A stretch of 64,000 nucleotides of DNA from Byssovorax sp. (GCA_025362495.1 JANYGI010000118.1:50169-114168); one strand, 5' to 3'; positions 55,094-64,000 are shown, counted from the stretch's first letter. A program made the numbers and translations. Notes: generated by a model from the sequence alone, not told the origin.

Positions 55094-56695
55094 GCGGGCT
55101 CGCTCGGGAGCGAGAACCGGAGCGCTCGCCGGTGCGGCGGGGGCCGCTTCCACGAGTCGGGTGACCAGTTCGGGCCGCGCCGAGGCGACGGACGTCGAAA
55201 GGTCGGAGGCATCGCGCCAGGTGACCTCGACCTTCCGCTCCACCGTCAGCACGATCCGCTCGGCGAGGATCGCCAGCACGCTGCGCCGCTCGCCGGGCAT
55301 CAGCCCCGCCCAGGCGGCGGAGACCACCTCGACGAACGCCAGGGCCGCGCGCCGCCCCTCCACGGTGTCTGCGCTCGCGCGTGCCGCGTACTCGGCCGCA
55401 GCGACCTCGATGTCGGCCCGCTCAGCCTCGATCGCGGCGATGGGCGCGTCGATATCGTCGAGCCCGAGCTTGCCTGCCGCGACCGCCTGAACGAGCCGCG
55501 TGCGACGTGCTGCGAGACTGGCACGCTTGGCGTCGAAGTCCGGGCCCTTCTTCTCGGGCTCGGGAGCGTCCGCGAGAAGCTCCCGCACCTCCAGCAGCCG
55601 CGCGAGCGTGAACCGCTCGATCTCGGCGTCGGCGGTGAGCTGTTGTACGTACGGCGCTTTAATGCAGCGCGGTCGCCCTTCCGGCGGATGCGTCCGGTGC
55701 CGGCAAACATAGTAGCCGAGGTGCTTGGTGTTGCAGGACTCGTGGACGGGGACGCCGCGAACGACAGTGCCGCAAACACCGCAGGTCGCGAGGCTACGCA
55801 TGAGAAAATATTCCGTCCCCGATCCGCGACTCGCCCGATCGCCTCCTGCGCGTCGCGAGGTGAGCGCCGCTTGGGCCCGGCTCCAGATATCCATCTGGAT
55901 GATCGGCTCGTGCGTTGTCATCCACGTGGCGGACCCTTGGAAATAGTGCGGGGCGCCGCGGGGACGAACCGGGGTGGTCGCGAGTTGCCCGGTGTAGACG
56001 CGGTTGTGAAGAACGCGCGAAACCCAGGTGTTCGTGAAGCGAAGTCCCGTGTAGTTCGCGCGGAGGTGGCGAACGATATCCAGGAGGCTCGCGCCGCCGA
56101 CACACATCTGGAACATCTCGACGATGATCGGCGCCCTGTCGGGATCGATCACGAGCCGGCGCGGCTTGTCGCTCGCGTCGCGGCCCTTGGCCTTCAGGTA
56201 CGCGAACGGCGGCAAGCCTTCGAGAAACTTGCCCTGCGCGCGGAGCCTCACCTTCTGTCCGTGCGTCCGATCGCGGATGCGCGCGCGCTCCATCTGCGCG
56301 ATCGACGCCCAGATCGAGAGCTTGAGTTCGCCCTCGGGCGTACGGTCGAACTCGCCTTCCGCGATGGAGATGAACCGCGCCCCCTTGTTCAAGATCTCGC
56401 GAACCTTGCGGATCGCGAACTCCAGATCGCGGGTGAAGCGGTCGAACTTCGTGACGGCCACGACGTCTCCGGGGCGCACGGCGTTCAGCAGTCTTGCCAC
56501 CTCAAAGCGCCGCTCTTCTTTCTCCGCGGCGCCGCTCTCGACCTCCACGAAGTCGAGCACGATGGGAGCGCGCATGTTGACGGCCAGGAGCGCCAGTTCC
56601 TCATTCTGGCCGTCGAGCGACGTGCCGGAAGTCCCCTGTTCTCCCGTGCTGACGCGGCGGTAGCCGAGGAATCGCTTGATCGTGATGTTCATCAT
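55046..56695 (-). CDS. Large serine recombinase (site-specific integrase)
   Basis: A 549-residue large serine recombinase. The N-terminal resolvase domain has the nucleophile Ser16 in YRRVSTGEQ, with FDRFTRDL, IAEGEFDRTPEG and IAQMERARIRDRTHGQKVRLRAQGKFLEGLPPFAY. Then come the recombinase domain (about 155-270) and a zinc ribbon (CGVCG, HESCN, YYVCRHR, GRPRCIKAPYV, about 310-345). A coiled C-terminal helix (about 360-500) follows. Such enzymes integrate phages and genomic islands at short att sites without host factors. It is antiparallel to, and adjoins, the truncated vgrG. Ala/Pro-rich residues form the C-terminal tail. Confidence 0.94.
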   Translation of the reverse strand: MMNITIKRFLGYRRVSTGEQGTSGTSLDGQNEELALLAVNMRAPIVLDFVEVESGAAEKEERRFEVARLLNAVRPGDVVAVTKFDRFTRDLEFAIRKVREILNKGARFISIAEGEFDRTPEGELKLSIWASIAQMERARIRDRTHGQKVRLRAQGKFLEGLPPFAYLKAKGRDASDKPRRLVIDPDRAPIIVEMFQMCVGGASLLDIVRHLRANYTGLRFTNTWVSRVLHNRVYTGQLATTPVRPRGAPHYFQGSATWMTTHEPIIQMDIWSRAQAALTSRRAGGDRASRGSGTEYFLMRSLATCGVCGTVVRGVPVHESCNTKHLGYYVCRHRTHPPEGRPRCIKAPYVQQLTADAEIERFTLARLLEVRELLADAPEPEKKGPDFDAKRASLAARRTRLVQAVAAGKLGLDDIDAPIAAIEAERADIEVAAAEYAARASADTVEGRRAALAFVEVVSAAWAGLMPGERRSVLAILAERIVLTVERKVEVTWRDASDLSTSVASARPELVTRLVEAAPAAPASAPVLAPERARSRAAKRTPPAGRSAA

Positions 56696-56701
56696 GAGGT
56701 G

Positions 56702-57112
56702 TCACCCCTTCCGCGCGAAGCAGGTCAGGATCGAGAGCTTGAGCCGCCCCGCGGGCGAGCGGTCGAACTCGCCTTCATCGAGCGAGATAAACCGAGCCCC
56801 CTTGTCGAGGATCCGGTCGACCTTGCGGCTCGCCAACGCGAGATCGCGGCTGATCCTGTCGAGTCTGATCACGGCCACGAGGTCGCCGGGGCCGACGGCA
56901 TCGAGCATTCGCTCTTGCTCCACGCGCTGCCCCCTCGTGCCGCCAGCACCGCTCGCGACCTCGAAGAAATCGAGCACCACCGGGACGTTAATGCTGGCCG
57001 CGAACCGCGCCAGCGCCTCCGACTGGACGTCGAGCGACGAGCCGGCTGCCCGCTGGTCACTGGTTCTGACTCGGCGGTACGTGAAACATCGTTGGATCGT
57101 GGTGTTATTCAT
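56702..57112 (-). pseudogene. Truncated serine recombinase paralogue with nucleophile Ser replaced by Arg
   Basis: 136 residues aligning to the catalytic domain of the neighbouring large recombinase; it has AGGAG upstream of ATG 57112. At residue 16 the nucleophile Ser of YRRVSTGEQ is Arg (YRRVRTSDQ). Otherwise RLDRISRDLALASRKVDRILDKGARFISLDEGEFDRSPAGRLKLSILTC is well conserved. It stops after the catalytic domain, 6 bp before the start of the full-length gene. It cannot perform serine recombination. It is most simply a degenerate duplicate, but a dominant-negative or regulatory role cannot be excluded, since its start signals and frame are intact. Confidence 0.8.
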
Positions 57113-59217
57113 GGCGTGATACTCCTGATTGGCGCGGCGCGGCCCCCTGGGTCGTCGCAGATCAAGTGGCCACGAGTGTGCGCGCATTCAGCTCGCGGGC
57201 CGCCCTTCGGGCAAGTCCGAGAGTAGTCCGGCACGGCGTACAAATCACACGATTTGACGGTGCTGAATGCTGAATTCGCTGCCAAGACACGATGTCTCGC
57301 GCACGCGATGAGTCGTGCCTTTCGAGCGTCCGTGGCGCTATCGTCGCGCGGCTGCACGCCTTGGCGCCAGCTTCCTTTGGGTGTCCCCGGAGCGGACATG
57401 AAGAGCCGGCTCGGCTCGGTCGCCGGCTGCCGAGGGCGCCGAATCGGTGCGCGGTGGCGCATTATCGGTTGGGGGCTCCGCACGCTCCGCTTGCCTCTGG
57501 AGGCCGCGAAGCAGCACGACGACGATGTTCTCGATGTCTCGTTGAAGGAGGGGGCCCGTCGCCAAGCGGTCACAGGACATGAATGCCTCGAGTCTGCAGT
57601 AAAGGTGAAATCGCAGTAACCGTGCTCGACGGCTTCGCCTGAGCTGCGCAACTCGTGCGGACCCATCGACGCCATCAAAGGGGCGAATCCGTGTCGCGCG
57701 TGCAGGAGGATCGCGACCGCGGGTAGCGAGAATGGTCGTCGTTTCGAGGTCGACTGACGCAGCTTCCCGTCGATCGCGGACGCCGGATAGCCGGCATCGG
57801 ATCGCGAATGACCGACGAAGAGCCGATATGGACGGCGGATACCAGGCCGCAATCGAAACCACGTGCTTGCCACGAGCGGAGTCAACCCTCTCCGGTCCGT
57901 CGCGAGGCATACGCGCTGGTCGCCGCACCTCCAGAGTCCGGAGCACGTTGCTTCGCGCCTCACTCGCTGGTCAGCGCAGATCGTCGCTCGGACCCCCGTC
58001 GTCGGTCGACGGACCGGCGCGCGCCGCGCGGCTCGCCAGCTCGACCTCGCGAACGACCAGGCGGATCTCGCCAGGCGCGTCGAGCCGTTGCCGGCGGCGC
58101 GGCACCCGATCGGGGCAGTCCCTTGGCCTCGCCGCCCCCGAGAGCAACTTGGCCAACGCTTCGTGGTGAACCGCGCGCGCCTCGTTCGACGAGGCTCGGA
58201 ACGGCGAACGTGGCGCGTCACGACGCCGCTGACGAGCGTGCGCGGAGTCGGCGTCGGGTGCCGCTCGCTCAGGGCACCGTTGCGCTCCCCGACGTCGTCA
58301 ATCGGCGCGACGAGCGCGTGCCCACGATCGGCCCGCACGCGCAGTGCGCGCTCACGCGCGCAGCTCGGCGCGTGAGAGTCGGGGGATGGTGGTGGTGGTG
58401 GACCGTCGCCCGCCGAAGCAACCGCGGATAGGCGAACAGCCCGTCGAGGCGCGCGACGGCCGCGCGGCGCGCGCGAGGTCCGCCCATGAACCACAACCCG
58501 AGTTCGCGGCGCGAGAACCATCGTGCGGCCGGCGCGCCGGGTCACCCGATCGACGATGCCGCGGACGATGCGTGTCGCGGCTCGCTCCGTGGGCGGACTA
58601 CCCGTAACCGCGGTCTCCACGTCGAGAGCGACCACGGCCGCCGCGGCGGCCTCCGTGACGGTGGCCACGCATTCGGCACCGAACATGGCAGTAAGGGCGG
58701 CGCCGGGATCCGCGGCGGTTTTGAGCACCGATGCACCGCTCTCGGCGAACCCCATCACGGCGGCCATAACCTCGTCCAAGGTGGTCGCCTGGTCCACGGC
58801 GGCACCCACGCTATCCAGGTCGAAGGGCACCGCTCGGAGCCCATCCCTGGTCGTCGGCACCGGAACGGCCACCACAGGCACCTTTGGAGCGACCCAGGTT
58901 GCCTTAAATTGCGCGATTGCGAGGACGAACTGACACCAAACAGGGAGGGTGGCAGGTTCGCTCTGCGGCGCCGCATCGCCATGCGAAGAGACTGCATGTG
59001 CCTCCGGAGCAACCCACGTTTCCATGAAGTGCTTGAGCGCTTCGTTGAACGGATCCCCTGAAGACGTGGTGTCGAGCTGGCTCTCGTGGATCCGATCGCC
59101 GTGCGCGTCACGTGTGCCGTGCAGATGCACGGGGTCAACGCCGCTCGGCGCTTCGCTGTCGGTTCTCTCGCCCTGCGGTGGCGCGGTAAGCTCATCCTTG
59201 TCGACGAGAACGGGCAT
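57109..59217 (-). CDS. Unrecognised gene; only the N-terminal third looks coding
   Basis: An open frame from ATG 59217 to a TGA that overlaps the ATG of the truncated recombinase. The first 220 or so residues (59217 to about 58550) look protein-like: acidic, with two KATWVAP/METWVAP-type segments and helical stretches such as LDEVMAAVMGFAESGASVLKTAADPGAALTAMFGAECVATVTEAAAAAVVAL. Beyond about 58540 the translation becomes Arg/Ser-rich with third-codon bases that no longer favour G/C, and is probably non-coding. Codon use is less G/C-biased than in core genes, hinting at horizontal origin. No family or function is recognised; no ribosome site is obvious. Confidence 0.35.
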   Translation of the reverse strand: MPVLVDKDELTAPPQGERTDSEAPSGVDPVHLHGTRDAHGDRIHESQLDTTSSGDPFNEALKHFMETWVAPEAHAVSSHGDAAPQSEPATLPVWCQFVLAIAQFKATWVAPKVPVVAVPVPTTRDGLRAVPFDLDSVGAAVDQATTLDEVMAAVMGFAESGASVLKTAADPGAALTAMFGAECVATVTEAAAAAVVALDVETAVTGSPPTERAATRIVRGIVDRVTRRAGRTMVLAPRTRVVVHGRTSRAPRGRRAPRRAVRLSAVASAGDGPPPPPSPDSHAPSCARERALRVRADRGHALVAPIDDVGERNGALSERHPTPTPRTLVSGVVTRHVRRSEPRRTRRARFTTKRWPSCSRGRRGQGTAPIGCRAAGNGSTRLARSAWSFARSSWRAARRAPVRRPTTGVRATICADQRVRREATCSGLWRCGDQRVCLATDRRGLTPLVASTWFRLRPGIRRPYRLFVGHSRSDAGYPASAIDGKLRQSTSKRRPFSLPAVAILLHARHGFAPLMASMGPHELRSSGEAVEHGYCDFTFTADSRHSCPVTAWRRAPSFNETSRTSSSCCFAASRGKRSVRSPQPIMRHRAPIRRPRQPATEPSRLFMSAPGTPKGSWRQGVQPRDDSATDARKARLIACARHRVLAANSAFSTVKSCDLYAVPDYSRTCPKGGPRAECAHTRGHLICDDPGGRAAPIRSITP
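57188..58540. other. 1.35-kb decayed or non-coding region
   Basis: Open frames run in several phases but none shows coherent protein sequence or G/C-biased third positions. Short stretches such as RELGLWFMGGPRARRAAVARLDGLFAYP (minus, near 58400-58490) hint at a broken gene. It probably represents eroded mobile or accessory DNA upstream of the recombinases. Confidence 0.5.
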
Positions 59218-59659
59218 CGTGCGGAACAATAAGCACGAAATGAGAGACCGCCAAGGGTAACGCATCGAGATTTTGCGTCGGACCCACGCGTGCACTTGGC
59301 CGGGGATCGCGATCGTCGCCACGGCGCCCGACGATCCGAGTGCACGGCATTCGCCGGCCGGGAGCACCAGCCTCGGCGGGCTCCGTCATCTGCGTAGGGT
59401 GAACAGGCACCCGGAGCCTGAGGGCGCTGCGCGACCCCCACGCTGCGGAGCCCCGCTCCGACGGCGACCAGTTCCCGGTCGTCGCGAACACGAGGCCCTA
59501 GATCCCGTGCCCGTGCAGCGTGGGCATCCGCCCGCCCGCGTGACGTTACAATGCGGGCCCTCAATTCGACGCGGGCTCCCATCCCGGCCTTGCTCCGGAA
59601 CCTGTTCGCTGAGATAACGCCCGGCACCGAGGCGCGTCTTCGCATCAGGAATCTGGAAC
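59218..59659. other. 442-bp intergenic region
   Basis: Divergent spacer between the unrecognised gene (minus) and the Cys-rich lipoprotein (plus). A TACAAT at 59547 could be a -10 element, but no matching -35 was found. Nothing else was recognised. Confidence 0.4.
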
Positions 59660-61630
59660 ATGCGCAAGCTAAATCGATCGGCTTCTGGGTGGATTCTCGG
59701 CGGCCTCGCGCTCGGTCTGGCGCCCGCGGGCTGCAGCCTCGTGCTCGGGCTAGATCAATTCTCCGAGGCTGCGGCGACGACCGGCGGAGGTGGTCAGGGT
59801 GGGACCGGTGGGACCGGTGGCACCGGCGGAGCCTGCTCCAACGGCGCCATGCAGTGCACCGTCGAGACTGACTGCTCCGCAGCAGCCAACGATTGCGTAA
59901 AGAACACCTGCACCGCCCAAGCATGTTGCGGCACGGCCAAAGTCGTCGCCGGCACGAAGTGCGCGAGCAACGGCGGCGACGTGTGCGATGGCAAGGGCAC
60001 CTGCGTGGAGTGCATGATGGCCTCCGACTGCCCAGCGCAGACGACGGCATGCCTGACGAACACCTGCACGAACAACGCCTGCGGCACGTCGAAAGTGGCC
60101 TCGAGTACGCAATGCTCCGATAACGGCGGGAAGCTCTGCAGCGACCAAGGGAGCTGCGTCGCCTGTCTTGTGGATTCCAACTGCACGGCGACAGGAACCG
60201 TCTGCGCGACTGTCCACTGCACAGGCGCAAACGCGTGCTCTGTGACCAACGCCGCGAAGGGGGCGGTCTGCGCCGAGGGCGCTGGCGTCGCGTGCGACGG
60301 GCTGGGCAATTGCATCGCCGTGCACTGCGGCGATGGCACAAAGAACGGCGATGAGACCGACCTCGACTGCGGAGGATCTTGCTCCCCCTGTCCGAACGGC
60401 CTGACGTGCGCGAAGAATAACGACTGCACCAACGGCTACTGCAAGGCCACTGTCTGCACGACAGCAACTTGTACCGATGGGGCCAAGAACGGCACCGAGA
60501 CGGACCTCGACTGCGGCGGATCGTGCGCCACGAAGTGCGCGTATTCCCAGGGCTGCTCGCTCAACACCGACTGTCTCGGTGGGCTCTGTCAAGGCGGCTC
60601 CTGTGCAGCCACGTGTACTGACGGGGCAAAAAATGGCACCGAGACCGACCTCGATTGCGGCGGAGGGAGCTGCGGCCCATGCGCATTCAAGCAGGCCTGC
60701 AAGGTCGCCGCTGACTGCGCCAGCACCTATTGCATCAACAACGTGTGCGACGCGCTGATCCTGGGTGCAGGTCCGACGGGGCCGACTGGCATCCACGTGA
60801 TAGCGATCGACGCAACGAACGTCTACTGCACCAACTACGGGACCGCGGGCGGCAGCGACGGCACGGTGGTCAAGGTTCCGCTCGCGGGCGGAGCGGTGAC
60901 GACACTCGCTTCCGGGCAGGCCAACCCGCTGGGAATCGTCGTGAATGCGACGAACGTCTTCTGGACGAACAACTCCCTGGGAAACGCAAACGGAGGCGCA
61001 GTGATGACGATTCCCATCGGCGGCGGGGCGGCCTCGGCCCTCGTGACCGGTAAGAATTACCCGGCGGGGATTGCCAGTTATGGATCCACCCTCTACTGGA
61101 CGAACAACAACGTCAACACTGGGACCGTGAAGAAAGTCGGCGTGCTGGGCGGCGCTTCGACGACGCTTGCCTCGTCGCTCGTCAATCCGTATGCGATCAC
61201 GGCGGACAGCGCGAACGCCTACTGGGTGACGCAGGCTGATCCGGGCACCGTATACCGCGTGCCGGTGGGCGGTGGAGCCACCGTTCCCGTCGCCTTGACG
61301 CAGCACTTCCCCAATGTGATCGTCGTCGACGCGACGACACTCTACTGGGTGGACACTGCTGGGCCCGACGCCGTCGTCAAGGTCTCGATCGGTGGAGGAC
61401 AAGCTGTGTCGCTGGCGCCCGCGAATGGTGCCGCCAACGCCCTGGCAATCGATGCGACGACGGTCTACTGGGCGGAAGCCAACAACGGTGCGGTGAAGAA
61501 GGTCCCCAAGGCGGGAGGCACGCCCATCGTCTTGGCGACTGGCAATCAGGCTCCGCTGAGCATCGCCGTGGACGGCACGTACGTTTACTGGGTAACGGCA
61601 GACGGCGTCATTCACCGAGCCCACAAGTAG
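59660..61630 (+). CDS. Cys-rich lipoprotein with DGxKNGxETDxDCGG repeats and beta-propeller
   Basis: A 656-residue lipoprotein with lipobox PAGC (Cys25) and a Gly/Thr linker. The Cys-rich N-terminal half (58-365) has repeated CxxDCxxxxNxC-type units, then three DGxKNGxETDLDCGG units at 224-242, 273-290 and 321-338, a myxobacterial surface motif with Asp residues that could bind calcium. The C-terminal half (about 375-650) is a propeller with repeated YWTNN/YWVD/YWAE-type strands and VKKVP/TVVKVPLAGGAV-like turns. It is probably exposed at the outer surface, with ligand-binding or adhesion roles unknown. Confidence 0.85.
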   Translation: MRKLNRSASGWILGGLALGLAPAGCSLVLGLDQFSEAAATTGGGGQGGTGGTGGTGGACSNGAMQCTVETDCSAAANDCVKNTCTAQACCGTAKVVAGTKCASNGGDVCDGKGTCVECMMASDCPAQTTACLTNTCTNNACGTSKVASSTQCSDNGGKLCSDQGSCVACLVDSNCTATGTVCATVHCTGANACSVTNAAKGAVCAEGAGVACDGLGNCIAVHCGDGTKNGDETDLDCGGSCSPCPNGLTCAKNNDCTNGYCKATVCTTATCTDGAKNGTETDLDCGGSCATKCAYSQGCSLNTDCLGGLCQGGSCAATCTDGAKNGTETDLDCGGGSCGPCAFKQACKVAADCASTYCINNVCDALILGAGPTGPTGIHVIAIDATNVYCTNYGTAGGSDGTVVKVPLAGGAVTTLASGQANPLGIVVNATNVFWTNNSLGNANGGAVMTIPIGGGAASALVTGKNYPAGIASYGSTLYWTNNNVNTGTVKKVGVLGGASTTLASSLVNPYAITADSANAYWVTQADPGTVYRVPVGGGATVPVALTQHFPNVIVVDATTLYWVDTAGPDAVVKVSIGGGQAVSLAPANGAANALAIDATTVYWAEANNGAVKKVPKAGGTPIVLATGNQAPLSIAVDGTYVYWVTADGVIHRAHK

Positions 61631-61655
61631 AACACGCCAGCGTCGACGAGAGTCG

Positions 61656-63038
61656 CTACGGGCCCGCGCACGCGACATTCAGCGGCGCGGGACAAACGTC
61701 AGGCGTGCCTCCCGCGCGTCGCGCGTCGATCCAGCGGATCATGTCGGGCAGCGCGCCCTGCATGATACCCTCGTGATCGACGCCAACGTAGCCGCACGCT
61801 TGGACGGGTGTTCCACCTGCCTTCATCCGATCGACGATGCACGCGACGGTCGAGGGCGGGACGAGAACGTCGGAGAGACCTTGCAGAATGAGTGACGGGA
61901 TGACGCTCGTGAAGCGTCCCGGCTCGTCAGCTACGAGCGAGGACGCCCAGGGTTCGAAGCTCGGGCACTTCCCTTCAAATGTACACCCCTCGCTCGCAGC
62001 GAGGAACGCCGGCTGGTAGAGATCACTCAGCGTCGGATAGCCGGCGGGCACGGAGTAGACCAGACTCGATAGGCACTGATCGTGAAACAGGGTTGGTAAC
62101 GTAGCCTGAGCTGTGGGGGCGAGCCATGCATCGGGCGCGGGGCTCCCCGAGTACAGCATCCGCGTGTACAGCGACATCAGCGCGAAAGTCTCCATCCCAC
62201 CGACAGGACGCAAAGGGCCTTTGAAGAAGTCGGACCAGGCCCGCGCGCTGCCGAGACCTGGAGCAAACGCGATTGAACCAAGGAGCCGAACGCCAATGCT
62301 CGGATCGAAGAGCTGATGCGTGAAGAGGGCTGCATGCCCCCCCTGCGAGTGCCCGGCGATGAAGAAATCTGTCCCGAGTTGGTCCGCATCGAAGCGCGGA
62401 TCGTGAAACGTTCGGATCGCCCGGATCGCGTCTAACGTCGCAGCGGCCTCCGCGGCGCCGACGAGATAGGATGTCATACCGTTGTCGACCCCGGCCCCAG
62501 CATAGTCTGGGGCGACGACGGCGTACCCGCGCCCGACCAGTCCCACCGCCAGGGTATCAGTCCGGATTGGCAGGTGCGATGGTCCGCACGCGGGGCCAAT
62601 TCCGTAAGTCCCATGTTCGAGAGCAACAATTGGCACGTCGGCCGCCCCCCCGGAGGGCAGGTACAGGAGCGCAGTCATCGCGCTCGCGACGCCTGGGCGT
62701 CCCTCCGATACGTACTGCATCACGAACAGCTCGTAGCCGTTGGTTGGCGACCCGACGGTCTCTGGGAACAGCGGATTCTGGGATACTTCGGCCTTGGTCA
62801 ACGTCGTCGCGTGCGCGCAACCGAGGAGCAAGCCCCGATCGTCGAGTGTATGCTGTCCGAGCCGATCTTTCCACGGATCCGTGCCGGCGAGCTCCGGATA
62901 GGGCGGCGTGGACGCGTCGACCATCGGCGGGGGGGTCGGGGTCGGGGGATCGACGCCGAGGCACCCAGCCAGGCCCACTAACGACGCCGTGACCCACCCC
63001 GATGCGAGGCGCGGTAGCCACGCGCCCGTCGCGCGCAT
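61656..63038 (-). CDS. Secreted lipase-family lipoprotein (alpha/beta-hydrolase)
   Basis: A 460-residue lipoprotein from ATG 63038, just before a signal peptide with lipobox LAGC. The mature part starts with a Pro-rich linker (PPTPTPPPM). The catalytic domain follows the secretory-lipase plan (LIP family, PF03583-like): VALEHGTYGIGP oxyanion region, YAVVAPDYAGAGVDNGMTSYLVG, nucleophile elbow GHSQGGHAAL, then a late Asp (LQGLSDVLVPP) and His (GVDHEGIMQG). Cys residues such as CLSSLV and CTFEGKC could form disulphides. It probably hydrolyses lipid or ester substrates extracellularly. Confidence 0.86.
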   Translation of the reverse strand: MRATGAWLPRLASGWVTASLVGLAGCLGVDPPTPTPPPMVDASTPPYPELAGTDPWKDRLGQHTLDDRGLLLGCAHATTLTKAEVSQNPLFPETVGSPTNGYELFVMQYVSEGRPGVASAMTALLYLPSGGAADVPIVALEHGTYGIGPACGPSHLPIRTDTLAVGLVGRGYAVVAPDYAGAGVDNGMTSYLVGAAEAAATLDAIRAIRTFHDPRFDADQLGTDFFIAGHSQGGHAALFTHQLFDPSIGVRLLGSIAFAPGLGSARAWSDFFKGPLRPVGGMETFALMSLYTRMLYSGSPAPDAWLAPTAQATLPTLFHDQCLSSLVYSVPAGYPTLSDLYQPAFLAASEGCTFEGKCPSFEPWASSLVADEPGRFTSVIPSLILQGLSDVLVPPSTVACIVDRMKAGGTPVQACGYVGVDHEGIMQGALPDMIRWIDARRAGGTPDVCPAPLNVACAGP

Positions 63039-63169
63039 GCGCGCGCAGCGTCGACGTCTATCGGGTTGAGCGGATCGCTGCTGCACGACCGTAGTTCTTT
63101 ACCTGGATCCGGGGGCCGCGTCGATTCGATCCCGCATTTTGCGGCCCGTCCCGCTATCATCGGCGCGAA

Positions 63170-64000
63170 ATGGCAGCCGAGATCGCGAGCACCCCCGCTC
63201 GGAACGAGCGCGAAAACGAAGGTACCCGAGGCAGGGCGCTGGAGCGCGTCCGTCGAGCGATCTCGCTCCGTCGCAATCTCCGGACATTGTTCGTGCCTCC
63301 GGAGAAGCACCTCCGGCAGCTCGACGCCTTCCGAGCGCTTTCGATTCTCTGGGTCATTGTCTTCCACGCCGGCTGGTATGCCGCGCCCGTGGTGCCGCCG
63401 CCGGTCTACGGCGGTATCCTCGCGTCGAGGTGGATGCTCCCCCTGTGGAGGGGCGACTTCGGCGTCGACATCTTCTTCGTTCTCTCCGGCTTCTTGATTG
63501 CCGGCCTCCTGATCGACGAACGAGAGCGAACCGGACGTCTCGCGCTCGGGCGATTCTACGTGCGACGCCTGCTCCGTCTCTGGCCAGCGCTCGGCGCTGC
63601 GACGATCCTCTACGTGCTCCTCGTCGGCCAGAACGCGTCGATGATCTGGGCAAACCTCTTCTACGTCAGCAACTTCATTCCCATTGTCCAGGCGGCGATG
63701 GGTTGGACGTGGTCGCTCGCGATCGAGGAGCAGTTCTATCTTGCATGCCCGTGGCTGATCCTCGGGTTGGCTCAGCTCACCACGCGGGCGCGCTGGATGA
63801 CGCTCGCCGGGATCGTCCTCGGACTCTGCTTGGTCGGCGCGCATGTCGTCGTGTCGGGCGGCTTCACCGCCATCGACGCCGAGATCGTCGTCAATCGAGA
63901 CTACTTCCGGTGGGCGCACGGATTCGACCACCTCTATGTGAAGCCGTGGATGCGCGCCGGGCCGCTGCTCGTCGGCGTGATGGCCGCGTATGCGTACCGA
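63170..64000 (+). CDS. Acyltransferase 3 family membrane protein (partial, 3' end outside window)
   Basis: The first 277 codons of an acyltransferase-3 (OafA/YrhL-type) protein. After a basic cytoplasmic N-terminus, LRQLDAFRALSILWVIVFHAGW carries the key His, and FGVDIFFVLSGFLIAGLLIDERERTGRLALGRFYVRRLLRLWPAL is the diagnostic block. WTWSLAIEEQFYLACPWLIL follows. These multi-pass proteins transfer acyl groups, often acetyl, to surface glycans. It is divergent from the lipase gene (131-bp spacer). The C-terminus lies beyond the window. Confidence 0.92.
   Translation, partial: MAAEIASTPARNERENEGTRGRALERVRRAISLRRNLRTLFVPPEKHLRQLDAFRALSILWVIVFHAGWYAAPVVPPPVYGGILASRWMLPLWRGDFGVDIFFVLSGFLIAGLLIDERERTGRLALGRFYVRRLLRLWPALGAATILYVLLVGQNASMIWANLFYVSNFIPIVQAAMGWTWSLAIEEQFYLACPWLILGLAQLTTRARWMTLAGIVLGLCLVGAHVVVSGGFTAIDAEIVVNRDYFRWAHGFDHLYVKPWMRAGPLLVGVMAAYAYR

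Noticed and set aside
57254..57619. 121-codon plus-strand frame near the recombinases
   Set aside because: No ribosome site, no recognisable fold and unbiased third positions; probably chance.
57188..59659. The missing 3' part of vgrG in the island
   Set aside because: I looked for the beta-prism/needle continuation expected after GMEV on both strands and did not find it in the window.

Overview
The window is high-GC DNA with a gene style typical of a myxobacterium, most likely of the Polyangiales (Sorangium/Polyangium relatives). This is inferred from protein features: many lipoproteins with Gly/Ser/Thr-rich linkers, a Cys-rich lipoprotein with DGxKNGxETDxDCGG repeats, a MYXO-CTERM-like C-terminal tail, orphan ECF sigma modules and abundant secreted hydrolases. 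I saw no rRNA, tRNA or CRISPR array.

Layout. 0-4.6 kb: the start of a ferritin-like gene coupled to a small secreted Cys-rich peptide, then a divergent Lgt-like membrane protein, a metallophosphoesterase and hemL. 4.6-12.8 kb (minus): an FG-GAP surface protein, a compact operon of a sugar-dehydrogenase-like lipoprotein, another lipoprotein and two oligopeptide-ABC ATPases, and a secreted hydrolase. 12.8-14.9 kb: a methyltransferase remnant, a thioesterase and a GH16 glucanase. 15.1-24.1 kb: a complete recC-recB-recD operon, followed by a lipoprotein and a DUF6929-like protein. 25.5-30.2 kb: a CPBP protease, a 42-residue membrane peptide, an aldehyde dehydrogenase, an acetolactate-synthase-type gene with a large internal deletion, and a divergent LysR gene with a perfect palindromic operator. 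30.2-33.6 kb: a two-gene M16 peptidase operon. 33.8-38 kb: secreted Cys-rich, serine-hydrolase and lipoprotein genes. 38.3-41.4 kb: a four-gene ECF-sigma module. 41.5-47 kb: metabolic and redox genes (SDR, HEAT-like, homocysteine methyltransferase/MTHFR fusion, dienelactone hydrolase, TlpA-like protein, peroxiredoxin).

47-53 kb holds the most unusual cluster. A secreted 106-residue protein made of nine FPRFQ repeats has a possible sigma-54 promoter and its own strong terminator. It is followed by a coupled pair resembling the SdpA/SdpB (HTTM) export-maturation proteins, then by an HDOD gene coupled to a transhydrogenase (sthA).

53-59.6 kb is an accessory island. An orphan T6SS vgrG loses its 3' end where a large serine recombinase gene begins. 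Beside it lies a truncated recombinase paralogue whose nucleophile Ser is Arg, then decayed DNA and an unrecognised gene. 59.6-64 kb carries a Cys-rich propeller lipoprotein, a secreted lipase and an acyltransferase-3 gene that runs off the right edge.

Three genes show loss of coding sequence (methyltransferase, acetolactate synthase, vgrG), so part of this chromosome is being eroded. Functions rest on motifs read by eye; no database search was possible.
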